NCBI RefSeq assembly: GCF_037975245.1
Contig: NC_092569.1
Coordinates: 31,316,668 to 31,380,667 of the forward strand
Length of the DNA: 64,000 bases
DNA from: Apostichopus japonicus
Lineage: Eukaryota; Echinodermata; Holothuroidea; Aspidochirotida; Stichopodidae
Direction: 5' to 3'
The position numbers were made by a program, and so were the translations under genes. Below, piece after piece: positions 13,701-24,697 of this stretch. The notes beneath the pieces were generated by a model. The model searched no databases. It had not been told where the DNA came from and saw nothing but the letters and a program-made list of their open reading frames with translations. Numbering within the stretch: position 1 is the first letter of the stretch; each line of letters starts with the position of its first letter.

Positions 13701-16700
13701 AAATATCGGTTGCCAAATTACCTGTATCAAATATAAGGTGTATTTTTTATTTGGCAAATAATTGTTGATCATTTTAAGATACATTCTGTTTCCTGTTGTG
13801 TATTTGCATGACGTACTGATCAATAGATATGCTTACGTACGTTCCTGTATTGAAGAGTGTCTTACATTAAAGCGTTTATTGTGTTATGTTTTACAGATAC
13901 CTGCCCAGCGAGCAAATTTCCAAGTTGTTGTCAGGTTTATTTTGTAATACTTAACATATTAACACTTTTGTGAACGAGAATTTAAAAGTGCTTGGAATGC
14001 TTCTAATGGTCAATCGATTAATAACTGTTTTTGTAGTTTAACATTGATTGTTAAATATTTCACACATAAACTGTTACAATACTGAGGTTTTCTTAGCTCG
14101 GCTTGAAAAAAAATATTCAGCTAAATTGCGCCATTTTATTGTACACGAAAAACCTATCAATACTTTATGTTGACATATCAAATGTCTTTGGATTAGGAAT
14201 AATGCTTCATTCGAATATTAAATCCAACTTATTGATCATATCAGTGTAACGTGGTAAATATAGCAATTTGGATATTAAACTTATTCAAAAGTGTATTTAT
14301 CATTTCCGTATGCATATTTGTTCTTATAAAAATTCATAGGAGAACTTTATCTCTTTTTTGTACTAGTTGGGCTGTCATTTTGACGGAAAGGTCAATTTTG
14401 TATTCGGAAAATATGAATTGACAGAACAAATTGGCATCGTGAAGGTAATAACTTCGCAAGTTGTTCTTTAAATTGTTACTTGTTTTATAAATTTGCGATT
14501 TAAACTTCATACGATATTTTTTTTTGATAAACAAATGATAAGTTCACAAGATAATCATAAAGTTATTTTTTTTAGCATAGGTTAATGGATAATTGATCAT
14601 ATGTAGGGTTTCGAACAAATATGCTCTCGTTACAAGAACGTTAAGGCTTCTTGTAAAAAAAAATATTAGAGTTTCTGTAAAATTATATCCATTTTGAAAA
14701 TTCTTGGCAATAAACCTCGTCTAGACTCACTAAAAACAACACGATTTGAAAAAAAAGGTTCTCGTCCACGTGATCACGTGTTGTATGGTAACATTTTCAA
14801 TATTTTTAATTACAGACTTTGCAAGGAAGAAACGAGGAAATGATGGCTACAAGCCTGTCTTGTCGACAACGGGGAAGAAGGCTCTAAATCATAATTTATA
14901 ACATTTCTACATTTTTGTTCTGTTCAAAACAAAATCTAGAACTTTACAAAGGAAATGCACAGCGAGACGCTATATGTATTTATTTATGTTTTTGTCTGAG
15001 ATGATTGAGTAATGCTAATAAACAAGCCTCTTTTACTGTTCTCCTTTTTCTTGATATTGGTTTGGTACAATTTTCCTTTTCTTAGCATGAATTTGTTTGT
15101 TATTGTCGGTTAGTAGACGCTCTTTCTGAAACTACAGGCAAAATTTCAAAAGTAACAACTTTTCACATTGATTTTTTTTATAATACTTTTTTCCTATAAC
15201 TTTTCATAACATTTAGTTTATAATTTTCGTACTTTATTTTTATTCTTAAAGCAGCGTTTCGTGCAAAATTCTTACAAACATGTCGACTGTTTAAATATTT
15301 ACATTTAGTAGATGATTATTATGATATTATTATATTGACATGCTTTCAAAATCATTCCTAAGATTAACGCACATGACCGAATCAACTACATTTATAACAG
15401 ATGCATGTGTAATACGACGCGATGACCGCCAGAGGGAAAACAAAACATTGGGAACAAACAGTGCTACCTTAACACTTTTCAGTATAATACTATTATAAAA
15501 CGTTGATACTTGGATTTTAAATATTGGTTGCCAAATTTCTTGTATCAAATATAAGGTGTTTTGGGGACGTTTGGCAAATAGTTGTTGATCATTTTAAGAT
15601 ACATTATATTTCCTCTGAGGTATTTACATGATAAACTGATCAATATATATTTGTACGTACTTGCCTGTATTGAAGAGTGTTTTACGTGAATGCGTTTATT
15701 GTGTAATGTTTTACAAATACTTGCCCAGCGAGCAAATTTCCAAGTTGTTATCAGTTATATATTGTAATACTAAGTATATTAACACTTTTGTGAAAAAGCC
15801 AATTTAAAAGTGCTTTGGTTGCTCTAATGTTAACTGTTACAATACTGAGGTTTTATAAGCTCGTTTTGGAAAAAAAAAAACATTTCAGCTATGCTGCGTA
15901 AAGCTGCTCTTTTTTGTTTACACTAAGAACCTATCAATATTGTATTTTTGACAAAATTAAACTTCTGTGTATTAGGAAATATTTTTTGAATACTAAATCC
16001 AACAGATTGATCATATCGGTATAGCGTAATAAATATAGCAAGTTAGATATTAAACTTATTCAAAGGCTTAATTATCATTTCCGTATGGATATTGTTCTTT
16101 TAGAAAATCAAAAGCTGAACTTTATTTATTTTAGAATACAAGTTGGACAGTCATTTTGACGGAGAGGTAAATTTTGTATTCGGAAAATATGAATTATTTT
16201 ATGAATTAAAGGAAGAAATTGTCATCCTGAAGGAATGATATCTCAAGTTGATTTCTGGAATTGTTACTTTTTGCATTTGCATTTTAAATTTCTTCCGATA
16301 TTTTCTTTGATAAACAAATGATTAGTCCATAAGTTAATCATAACGTTATTTTTATTAGCATCGGTTAATGGAAAGTTAAGGGTTTTTAAACCCTTATGCT
16401 CTCGTAACAACACCGTTAAGGCTTTGCACCCAATATGTACGAGAAACTTGTTGTATTAAAAACAGAATTGTGTGAATTTGAGATATATTTAAGAAATAAC
16501 ATTGAGACATTTCAATGTGAATATGTATTTGTGTGTTTCAAAGTTCTCCTCCAAACAGATTCGTGTTGATTTTATATAGTTTAGCCTCTAAAAAGACATG
16601 GAAAAGACATATGTTCTGCCTAGTAAAATTATGTTGTAGAGTTTTTTTTACGTGTTTGTTTGAGTCTCAAAAAATCAACTGATGTAATTCATAATTGGTT

Positions 16701-17191
16701 ATCAACAAATGATACAGAATGAACAGTACGAATAGTGGGGCTATCAGTAGAAATTATAAGGGCAAGATAATAAATGGAATAAAGAAATAAAGAGAGATAA
16801 TTGTGTTCAGAATAATGCTCGATAACGCACAACATTTACCAAAAAAAAATCTCAATTTCTATAAAATGTATTGTTGAATAGAGCCGATAGCTCACCAATC
16901 GTAATATTCTCTACAAATACTCGAAGCAACAAGTCAGCGCAGATAGACCTTTGTTATATTTTATATGTAGAAATAAGTACAGGAATTTGTTAATCTGAAG
17001 TTAATGAAATACTGAGTACCAATAGTAAATCAGTGAAAAAAATTATACAAGTAAAACAAATCAATTCAATTTTAATCTGAAGAAATTAATTTCAGTTTAT
17101 TAATATTTTAGAGACTTACCCGAAAACCATTTGAGTTTAAAAGCAGCAACACCGCAAAGACGAAAATACATTTATTTCGTAGTTCTGCCAT
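4274..17191 (-). CDS. Gene A: secreted half-FReD/TIL/EGF/FReD lectin-like protein, frameshifted
   Basis: Ten exons on the minus strand, read 17120-17191, 10995-11025, 9913-10085, 9249-9513, 8681-8889, 7979-8188, 7179-7388, 6628-6927, 6121-6375 and 4274-4764. Each is bounded by AG/GT sites and the phases join correctly. The predicted order is signal peptide, short linker, N-terminal part of a fibrinogen-related domain (FReD), TIL module, two linker+EGF modules, a third EGF-like module fused to the start of a second FReD, and the rest of that FReD with a Cys/Tyr-rich insertion. The summed exon length is 2216 nt, one short of a multiple of three, because exon 6121-6375 lacks one base compared with gene B and meets a TAA stop. 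The remaining exons are open. It could be a recent null allele, a pseudogene or an assembly error. FReD proteins usually bind acetylated sugars or pathogen surfaces outside the cell; that role here is inferred. Confidence 0.82.
6030..6105. repeat. Short tandem repeat of about 10 bp in gene A intron 9
   Basis: The unit TGATTGCGTA and variants recur several times directly downstream of exon 9. The matching intron positions in B (25940-25960) and C (61660-61680) show only one unit, so this is a local expansion in A. Confidence 0.55.
6121..6375 (-). pseudogene. Gene A exon 9: middle of second FReD, frameshifted
   Basis: It starts [20 protein letters not shown] and runs as a FReD core to [12 protein letters not shown]. 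There one base is missing relative to the gene B exon (25974-26235) and the frame reaches TAA near 6236. After the shift the frame reads on normally to the phase-1 GTATGT donor. Two codons are also absent near 6150, in frame. The lesion is not in a long homopolymer. Confidence 0.8.
6628..6927 (-). CDS. Gene A exon 8: EGF-like module 3 fused to start of second FReD
   Basis: 300 nt, phase 0 to 0. The first half is a diverged linker+EGF unit ([38 protein letters not shown]). The second half begins the C-terminal FReD ([20 protein letters not shown], then [10 protein letters not shown]). The donor is GTAAGT. The exon has the same 300-nt length in genes B and C. Confidence 0.86.
7179..7388 (-). 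CDS. Gene A exon 7: linker + EGF-like module 2
   Basis: 210 nt, phase 0 to 0, open throughout. It has the same plan as module 1: [38 protein letters not shown], ending AAKGSVLR. It is a clear tandem duplicate of exon 6, lying 800 bp away. Confidence 0.85.
7979..8188 (-). CDS. Gene A exon 6: linker + EGF-like module 1
   Basis: Exactly 210 nt (70 codons), phase 0 to 0, AG acceptor and GTCAGT donor. It opens [10 protein letters not shown], then [16 protein letters not shown] and [12 protein letters not shown], an EGF-like pattern, and ends [12 protein letters not shown]. Symmetric phase means it can be duplicated, skipped or lost without shifting the frame. Confidence 0.85.
8255..8299 (-). pseudogene. 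Gene A: remnant of the 5' end of an EGF exon
   Basis: After an intact TTTCCAG acceptor, about 35 nt resemble the start of the third-type EGF exon (compare 62508 downward in gene C), then the similarity ends. The flanking intron up to about 8640 resembles the gene C intron at 62510-62860. This looks like a scar left when EGF exons were exchanged by unequal recombination. Confidence 0.5.
8681..8889 (-). CDS. Gene A exon 5: TIL (trypsin-inhibitor-like cysteine-rich) module
   Basis: 209 nt, phase 1 to 0. It encodes a Cys-rich module with the TIL spacing: [13 protein letters not shown], then TCENPNDC, then [14 protein letters not shown], then [11 protein letters not shown] modules occur in protease inhibitors and in large secreted mucin/vWF-like proteins, and here it probably acts as a structural spacer. 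It replaces the missing last exon of the first FReD. Confidence 0.82.
9249..9513 (-). CDS. Gene A exon 4: middle of first FReD
   Basis: 265 nt, phase 0 to 1. It starts VIQRRVDGS and continues with the FReD core: [10 protein letters not shown], then [14 protein letters not shown], then YQLRIELEN and the segment [14 protein letters not shown]. The FReD stops here. The exon that should follow, with the calcium loop and ligand pocket, is absent, and a TIL exon follows in the same phase. Confidence 0.85.
9913..10085 (-). CDS. Gene A exon 3: start of first FReD
   Basis: 173 nt, phase 1 to 0. It encodes the opening of a fibrinogen C-terminal-like domain: [14 protein letters not shown], then SGVYLIKP, then YCD and GGWT. 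The exon boundary after GGWT, followed by VIQRR in the next exon, is the classical FReD junction. The donor is GTACGT. Length and phase equal those of gene B exon 3. Confidence 0.85.
10500..10640. repeat. Interspersed repeat in gene A intron 2
   Basis: A stretch with TTCTGTTACTGTTACTTG and GAAGAAGATCCTGTTACGAT closely resembles 32795-32890 in gene B intron 1. It looks like the end of a dispersed element; the family was not identified. Confidence 0.5.
10995..11025 (-). CDS. Gene A exon 2: 31-nt linker exon
   Basis: An exon of 31 nt lies between a TTCAG acceptor and a GTAAGT donor and encodes a Ser/Thr-rich linker ([10 protein letters not shown] plus one base). Its length and phase (0 in, 1 out) are the same as those of exon 2 of gene B, which is the main reason for accepting so small an exon. 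Confidence 0.7.
12783..14640. repeat. Tandem duplication in gene A intron 1, first unit
   Basis: A unit of about 1.86 kb, repeated at 14645-16420 with moderate divergence. Landmarks found in the same order in both include ATCACGTGTTGTATGGTA, AAACGAGGAAATGATGG, GACCGCCAGAGGGAAA and CAGCGAGCAAATTTCCAAG. Confidence 0.75.
14645..16420. repeat. Tandem duplication in gene A intron 1, second unit
   Basis: Diverged copy of 12783-14640, about 80-100 bp shorter because of small deletions. No domain was recognised in either copy. Confidence 0.75.
17120..17191 (-). CDS. Gene A exon 1: start codon and signal peptide
   Basis: The ATG begins at 17191 and gives 24 codons: a short polar start (MAELRNKC), then a hydrophobic core ([10 protein letters not shown]) typical of a signal peptide. 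The exon ends in phase 0 at a strong GTAAGT donor (17114-17119). It joins in frame to the 31-nt exon 2, as the matching signal exon of gene B does. Nothing resembling a clear TATA box is visible just upstream. Confidence 0.75.
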
Positions 17192-18055
17192 TGATCCAAA
17201 ATGAAACGGAGAAAAATGGATGCACGAAATAAAGGAGATACTTGCTGACGTTCTCTGAGAGTGACATAAGTAATGAACGTGAATTCTTTACCCAAGGAGG
17301 GACCTTCATACGTACGGATGTCCAATTACACCACGTTATTTATCAGTTGGTCACATTTAAGATCCATAATCTATGTAATGCAATCTAGTGTGTCACATAT
17401 CGACATCTGTATATTATGTAAGTGTCATTATTATAACAGGATAAATATGTGCTTTGTTTCCTTAGAAGCTCCTATATCTCGAATTGTTATTTAGATTTTA
17501 AGAACTCGCGATTCAACCACAAGAAAATGATAAGAATGGTTGTTTAGATCTCACACAATAAATGTCAAATTATCAGTATTTTGACCATCACTGGATTAAA
17601 TTATCTTATTTTGATTATCTAAAGCTTACCACATATGTTTACGAATTAACATATATTAAGTCGAATATAGAAGTCAAATGATAAACACTAAGAACCGTGT
17701 TTGTTCGTCGTTTTAACCTTTGTACTGATATGAGACATTATGCATGCAAAATACGCTCTCAACGTATTCAGATATTTTAACACCAAATCGCTCGGAATAG
17801 TGAGATATCGATATCAAAAAGCACTTTTCGGATATTGGAGAATCACAGGGAAAGTAGTTTATACTGGCCTATCAAGGAATATAGTATTTGGATTTAAAGA
17901 TGTGATTTTGTTTTTATTTACTGAAGTGTTAAAAATTATAAATATTTTGATTAAAACAACAACAATAATATTGCTTTTCCACCTGATAGTTCAAGCTCGT
18001 ATATTAACCACTGTTCACCACATGTTTTGAAGACAAAGTAGTAATTGCTCATAAT

Positions 18056-18362
18056 TATTGATACACGGTTGTGGGACATAACAGTAGTTGATGTGTCAAC
18101 ATTGGGTGTTAGTTCTTAAACACGCCATTAGATAATGGAGTCGATTCTAGTCGTTTTATGCTATCAGATAGCCTATGGGTTTACCGGAACATGTCCTTTC
18201 CTCGTTCTCGTAATGACGAATTGGCGTAGTTTATATATTGTGAACTGGAATCACACGGTACAGTACCTACTTTACTTCAAAAACATATCTAGTACAGTAA
18301 CTAATAGTGCCACATGTAACACATGTTACTACTTTTCATGTCCCACAACCGTGCATCATTAA
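18056..18362. mobile_element. MITE-like element with inverted ends
   Basis: CACGGTTGTGGGACA at 18064-18078 is perfectly inverted at 18339-18353 and the similarity extends several bases either side. The roughly 300-bp length and the absence of coding fit a small non-autonomous element. Confidence 0.5.
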
Positions 18363-18422
18363 TATTTACTTTGTGTTCGTAACACGGTGACATGTGTTAC
18401 AGGTGGCACTAGTACTTACTGT
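18294..18422. repeat. Strong inverted repeat (hairpin)
   Basis: Arms at 18294-18326 and 18390-18422 are near-perfect reverse complements (core GTGCCACATGTAACACATG) around a 63-base spacer. The hairpin overlaps the right end of the MITE-like element, suggesting nested insertion or rearrangement. Confidence 0.65.
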
Positions 18423-19209
18423 GCTATTAATGAGCATCGGCTTTTTTTTCACACTTTATTATATTATTTTTTTACAATCTCACTCATGCAGTAAACCGTT
18501 GAAATGATGCGATTCACTTTAAATGATCATAACCAGGAACTACCCATTTCATACGCAAACTGATGGACACCATAATATGTATTATGATTTAAAAGTACCT
18601 TAACTGCTTTAACGTTAGACAATCATTTACAAGGTAATGCCTTTTATTTTCCTTGCTGGTATGTACAAGCTACTATATGCTGCACAACGTGGCTGGCAAC
18701 TTACGATACTTAACGGAAGCTGGTGGACGTATAAATCGTATGATTTCACGTGATTGAGCCACGTAGCACTGTTCCACGTGTTCGATATGATGACATCACA
18801 AGGAAATACATCTTGAATGATGAAGAATCGTGGCTGGATTCTTTACTACAATGATACAAAGGCATATTGCCAGACGTTATTATCCGTGCCAAGAAATCGG
18901 AGTTTAACTTCTTGTGTTAATTCATTTGCATACCCCTTTCCTCATATAACCTAGTATAGGTATATCACCTAGTTGTGATTACAGGATTGTATTCAGAACG
19001 TGGTGACAGAGGATCATAGTGTCGTGATTTACACTGCATGGTATGGATGGTTGTATAGTACATGGTGACTGGTCAAAATGATACAAACACATCTCTAATT
19101 ATCATATTACAACAAGGAAGTAGACAATCTCAATGACAATCATTGTGACATATCGGAGAGCCATCACAACATACTTATTATAAACGATAAGCGTGTATTC
19201 AAACACATT

Positions 19210-19420
19210 TCTATTAATATTAAGAAAGTTCGCTAATTATAACTCATTGTTGGAATATTATTACATTTCTCTCGTGTTTTTTACCATTTTCACCCATTCC
19301 GTCTAAGTGTTTTTATTTTTACTGTACAGAGTAGCCTATGAAAGTCCTTACCATTATTGTTGCTGACAACTGTTTCGATCAATATAAATAAATGCCATTC
19401 CAAAGACGATGAGAATATTT
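19210..19420. repeat. Diverged repeat, copy 1
   Basis: It shares landmarks such as ATTTCTCTCGTGTTTT, AGCCTATGAAAGTCCT and CCATTATTGTTG with 21160-21310 in the same order. The spacing suggests an old duplication or two copies of a dispersed element. Confidence 0.45.
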
Positions 19421-21159
19421 CTACCTGCTTATGTTTATGTTATGTCCCACACTCCAACACAACAAAGATCACTTTGAATTACTGGTAGCAATTCGGTAAT
19501 AACATATTCGGCGTCCCACACTGCTTGCGAATTCCTGTCACCGGACATATCGATTTTCATCGATTCTAGTATATAAAAATAAATATTCATGTATATTTGT
19601 CAATTACCAATCACATATATGTGAATAAAGATGTTTTGTATATATAATAAAGTTTTACAGTGATGAGTGGGAATTGGGATACGTTAGGAATATGGGATGC
19701 TGGAAATCGGTTCTGTTAAAGTTCTAAACAAAATATATTTGAAAGAGCCCCCTCTACCCGATTCCGGTAAGTATATGGATTGGGGACAACCTTTACAATA
19801 TGTACTCTATGAAATACTTATTTGTGGAGTTGATACGCGATTATTCAGACATTATTTTCCACCTATATGTTAGCAATATCCTATATTTTTTGTTTAATCA
19901 TATCTAAATTTAGATTACATTGTCGGAAAGTTGTATATATTATTATAATTTTCCATATAACCACCTTACTTTGTTCGTGTTCGTGTTCGTGGGAGTGGGA
20001 ATGGTAGTTTTAATCGCTAATACGGATTCATCGTGGTAAGTTGAGTAAATAGCTGTTTCGTTAAGCTGCAGACAGGTCTCATATTCTGTCAGCAGTTTTT
20101 GTTTTACCCAATGCAGGTTAATCAGTAAGTACTTACTAAAGCGATTCAATACCTCTTTCATAGAATTTTAATTAAAGCAATTAAAAGTCACATAGTCCTA
20201 TTTAAATAAAATATCTGATAGGATGTTGGTGTAACTAATCACATTGATACAATTTACAGCTTTATAGCTTATTCAGTTGATAGGACTATTAAAAAATTGT
20301 TCATATACTTAATTGTTAGACTTAATAGCACAAAACCTCTGACGTTATATATGAAAATAAGCGCAAAAAAATAAGCAATTTGGCCAGTCTGTCTATGTGT
20401 GACATAAATAATAATTCCTCAATGTTGTGTATTATTGAAATACAATTAATAATTAAACTAAGAATGAGTGCATAGTGGATCAAATTGTGTTTTATTTAAC
20501 CTACACTTCATTAAATATTATGATAATATTATATTCAACAATAAAATGAGGAAGTTTTGACAAATTTGACAATTTTAGACATAAAGACTCATTTACCTAT
20601 ATAAAAGTTTTTAAACGTGATATTATTTCAATGAAGAAAACGCACATTTTAACATGATTATTGGATAATTATTATCACTTATAGTGATACAATGGTACAT
20701 TAAAATTGTACATCAAACTTTAATTTGGTATGTTGTAGCCCTCTAGCAAACATTATTATCAGTCCAGGGTGTATATCTATTCTGAGTTTAAGTTTAAACT
20801 AACCCTTTTACATAGTTGAGGTCCATCAGTTAAAGTGACTGGACTATATTGTATATGGCAACGACTTCGGGTCAATTCCCCAGATACAACATAAATCTCA
20901 ATCGGGCAAAAACATAAGATTTTATGTTTACAATGTTTTAAAAATTTGACGGTTGGTGTTGAAAGTCATGAGGTCTTCTGTTGCATATATGAAGTAAAAA
21001 ACACTTGGTTGAGTTATTAGATTAGGAAGGACATGACTAACTTTTCTTCTGTCCCACCTCCTCCCTTTGTTCCAACCCACCATCACTCCTCTTCTCACAG
21101 CTCTCTTCCCCCCCCCCCTTTTTACTCCACACCTTTCTGTCTTTGTCCTTCTCCTTCAA

Positions 21160-21310
21160 TCATTTATTCAATTATACTTCGTTGTCGGAATGTTATTAAC
21201 TTTCTCTCGTATTCTTCATCTTTTTCTCCCATTTCTTTTATGTATTTATTTCGGTTATATAGAAGCCTATGCAGTTCCTAGCCATTATTGTTATTGAAAA
21301 CCAGGCTATT
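21160..21310. repeat. Diverged repeat, copy 2
   Basis: Counterpart of 19210-19420, preceded by a pyrimidine-rich tract (21045-21160) that gives spurious Pro/Ser open frames. Confidence 0.45.
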
Positions 21311-21480
21311 AAATGAATATTGATGTGAAATTGTCTATTTTCAATCAAATGGAAGTTAAAAAAGATCTTATCATTTTCGAGTGTCGTTTACGCCACCTAT
21401 GTACATATATTGATAATGTTGTACAGTGATGAGTAGGATTTACTATTTGATATCAAAATAAAAAAAAAAAAACATCCTGT

Positions 21481-21720
21481 CTATATTAATACATCCTTGC
21501 GCTTTTTATTGGATAGGCGTTTAATGGCAAAATCCCTTAGATGTTTCTTGTACCATGACAGTTTCGACTTTCTGGACGCAAGGTAACGGTAAATTGACCT
21601 TTTTACCACATTGGCGGCGCATTCACATACATTGGTAATTAATTTGGTGTCCTCGTGTAGTAGGAAAACCTTTCGCCTTTTGGGGGAACATTTTGATAAA
21701 ACAAACCATTTCACGGGCAT
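21481..21720 (-). pseudogene. Remnant resembling a Maverick/adintovirus-type small basic late protein
   Basis: A 79-residue open frame, strongly basic. The pattern LSKCSPKRRKVFL, then CECAANVV, then SKLSWYKKHLRDFA and SNKKRKDVLI recalls the small basic core-like proteins often annotated in Maverick/Polinton-type and adintovirus-like insertions in animal genomes. It stops earlier than expected for that family and no other genes of such an element are visible nearby, so it is read as an isolated old fragment. Family assignment is by resemblance only. Confidence 0.45.
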
Positions 21721-22979
21721 GGTTCTAAAGCGACGTGTTGCTGGTGCTACGGTGGCGAAAGTTTTAGAACTATGGGTCTAAGTTTTATCATGTTTTGTTT
21801 TGCTTCGATCACTTGGGTACGTAGGCATACTGGGTCTCATGTGGAAAGTTTTTGTACGAAGATGAAAATCCGTGGGCGTATAAGGCTTTAGATCGATGAA
21901 TATTTATATCCGTATGGTTCCTAGGTAGCATCTGCAAGCGCTTCCTGCATACTTTTGACTTGCTCTGGATGCATCCTTTTTGCCAAATTTGAGACTTGGA
22001 TTTTGTCTCTAGGGCTTTTAAATAACACGATGTAATGTGTGATATTACTTGTTTCCTTTGCCAGTTAAATAAAAATTGTGATATAGCTCATGGAAATATT
22101 TCATATGATTATCTTTCTATTAACATCATATTTTCATGCTGAGTTTCTTTTGGAAAACCAATCATTTGTGCGTTGATCGTTCCCATGTGACGTCATGATA
22201 TCGTCTAAAATCATCAACTTTTTGTAAGATGGGTCAAGATTGTCTCCAATTCCGACAGGAGACCTTCAACAAAGGATTTTAGAGAGGGCCACAGACAGCT
22301 CTATACCAGATGGCTGGTATTCTCAATAGCAATGCACAATCCTCTCGGGCGTATAGTCGTAACTTCGGATTTATTTAGAGAAATGATTTTTTGTTTTTCA
22401 AATACCACCTTAACAATAAAGAAAAAATGTATCGACTATGAAAAGGACAATATACGTAATTGCCTCATGAGAGCTACCGTCATCTTAGCTTACGATGTAT
22501 TTGAATCCTGATGACCACGCACACTCCTAATTAAAAGGATTCTGACACTTTGAAATGCCAGAAATAAGACGTCCAAATGAGTAAATGGAATAATATTTGC
22601 TCAACTCTAACGAAAATTGCCACCCGATTACTTTCAGGTTCTCCTTTTATTTAATTGTTTTGTATTGATGATGGTTCCAGTGAAGCGTTAAATGTCTATC
22701 AAAACGTTGCGGGTTTAACCACTACTACCACAACGTCATATTCAGCGTATACAAACACACCCGCACTCTGGTCAGGGCGTACTCAAATTGCATTTCAAGG
22801 CGCACAATACGTTTTTTTTTTTTGAGATTAAAGTGGCGTCCGCTAGCTAGGTCAGGTGTCATATCAAATGCATACAACGAGTAACCTTTGGCGTAGTCAC
22901 TACAACTGATCTGATTGCCGTAGTCACTGAACATACTATTTAATCCCGAAGACAGGCAATGACGTAGCGAACATCCGTA

Positions 22980-24209
22980 AAATTAAGAAGTAACGGTTTG
23001 CTTTGTGTTTGTCATTGTTGTCATCTTAACGAACAAAACGCTAGTTCTTTAAATAATCAACAAGACTCCATTATCTGTTGGTGAATGCCAGGGATGTGGA
23101 GTCGGAATACAAAGGCCACTGTCATGCCATGCCCCCCCCCCCCCCCTCCCCACCTATGCCCTCAATTTCTAAGTTATTCTTGAAAATGACACTTTCCTTT
23201 GAATTTGTAGGACTCAAGGGGATTCATGTCGGAATATTACTCAAACTTGTTTTATTTTAAACACAGCAGTACAGTTTTAATTTCATGCTGGGGTTGGGGA
23301 TGATCAGGTGTTTATCGCAAAACAAGGAATTTGGAGAACGATAGTTTCTATATTCGGGACAACCAAGCAGATGACCAAATGAATAAATACCACATCATTC
23401 ATACATGGAGATGAGTGAGGGAGTAAGAAATATATGCAGATCAATGGTAAGTTATTAAGTCTGGTTGAATATTTACATTTGGAAAATATCTAATTAAAGG
23501 AGTCGTCCAGAAGACTGGTTATATATGATCAAATTCGTGTGTATTATCGAAAGCAAATGTATTATCTAATTGTGTCAATTTTAGGATATTGATTCAGGAA
23601 TAAGGAGGGCGCATATTATGGTGATTTCAGATGATTGTGTTCTGTTTGCATAAACCAATGCGTTTTACTCTGGCAGTAGAACTGATCTCTCAAAGATAAT
23701 ACATAAACAACCCAGAAAATACATCAAAACGTATAAGATGTCGTTGCTAGTTAAGCGATGTCATTACATTGCCACTAACTTTTATTCAATATAATCGCAA
23801 CATTTGGATTTGAACATGACTAGTCAGCTACTGACGTATTTTTTTAATATATTTCATTGCATAATTTCATAGTATTCTCAGTGCCATTATTACTGATAAC
23901 ATTTTAAAAGACAAGTTTGGAATCCAATTCAATTATCGAAAACTATTTGAAAAAAGATCAAATGCCATCGAGTTCTCTGTGCTGGCTGTCCCACTGGTAA
24001 AATGGTTCACCGTTGTTTTGTATTTTGCCCATCATATAGTATTGCCTTGGAAGGCTTATTAGTGTCTCTTTCCTTCAATTCGATCTTTCAAATACGCAAA
24101 CTTCCACTATAGCTTCGATATGTACTTCTTTGTTTAATATATGTTATTATATCGCCAACCGTTTCCTGTCCTTGTTACCTTGAAGACTTCAAATCCACTA
24201 CTTTGATTA
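22980..24209. other. 3' flank of gene B, paralogous to the flank of gene A
   Basis: It aligns with 880-1168 and 3365-4273. It contains the empty site of the gene A element near 23310 and a C homopolymer near 23132. No separate gene is seen. Confidence 0.6.
23781..23786 (-). promoter_or_regulatory. Candidate poly(A) signal of gene B
   Basis: AATAAA on the minus strand about 425 bases after the stop, in the same context as the one after gene A (3857-3862). Confidence 0.3.
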
Positions 24210-24697
24210 TTAACGTGGCTTTATTTCCATTGTTGTTGTTGTTATTCCGCAATCAGAACCGTGAAGATTCTTCCAGAAGATACCGCGGTAATCGTTGGAC
24301 GAGTATTCCCCATTCAGATTGGAGTAGCCGCAGGAATAGAAAGTTGTCTCATAAACCGGATTTTTGTTTTGGCAGTATCTACAAGGATAGTAACCACTAC
24401 AGCCTTCGCAATTATAACATTTGTAATGATCATCAGCACAAGAATAACAATCACAATGAAAATAAGAACAATAATAACAATCATGATAATAACAAAAACA
24501 GCTAGAGTACTCGTAGTCTCCTGTAGCTACGCGGTCGCTGAATGAGTAGCAGTTGCTGGTAGAGCCCGTGCTACTATCGTCTGGATACCACCAGCCACCT
24601 CGGTGTTTTTCTGCACAGTAGAAGGTACTCGATCTACCGTTGTCTTGATCGTGCGTACTAAATCGATGTCCTGAATTTGCTTCCATAGCATTGTTAC
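24210..24697 (-). CDS. Gene B exon 10: end of second FReD with Cys/Tyr-rich insertion
   Basis: 488 nt from a TTCCAG acceptor to TAA at 24210-24212. FReD landmarks: [12 protein letters not shown] (calcium loop, with Gly where A has Asp), [37 protein letters not shown]. The insertion (24336-24584, 83 residues, 13 Cys) includes the run CFCYYHDCYYC and the motif KCYNCEGC. The frame is kept across it, so it is coding rather than a missed intron. Confidence 0.88.
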
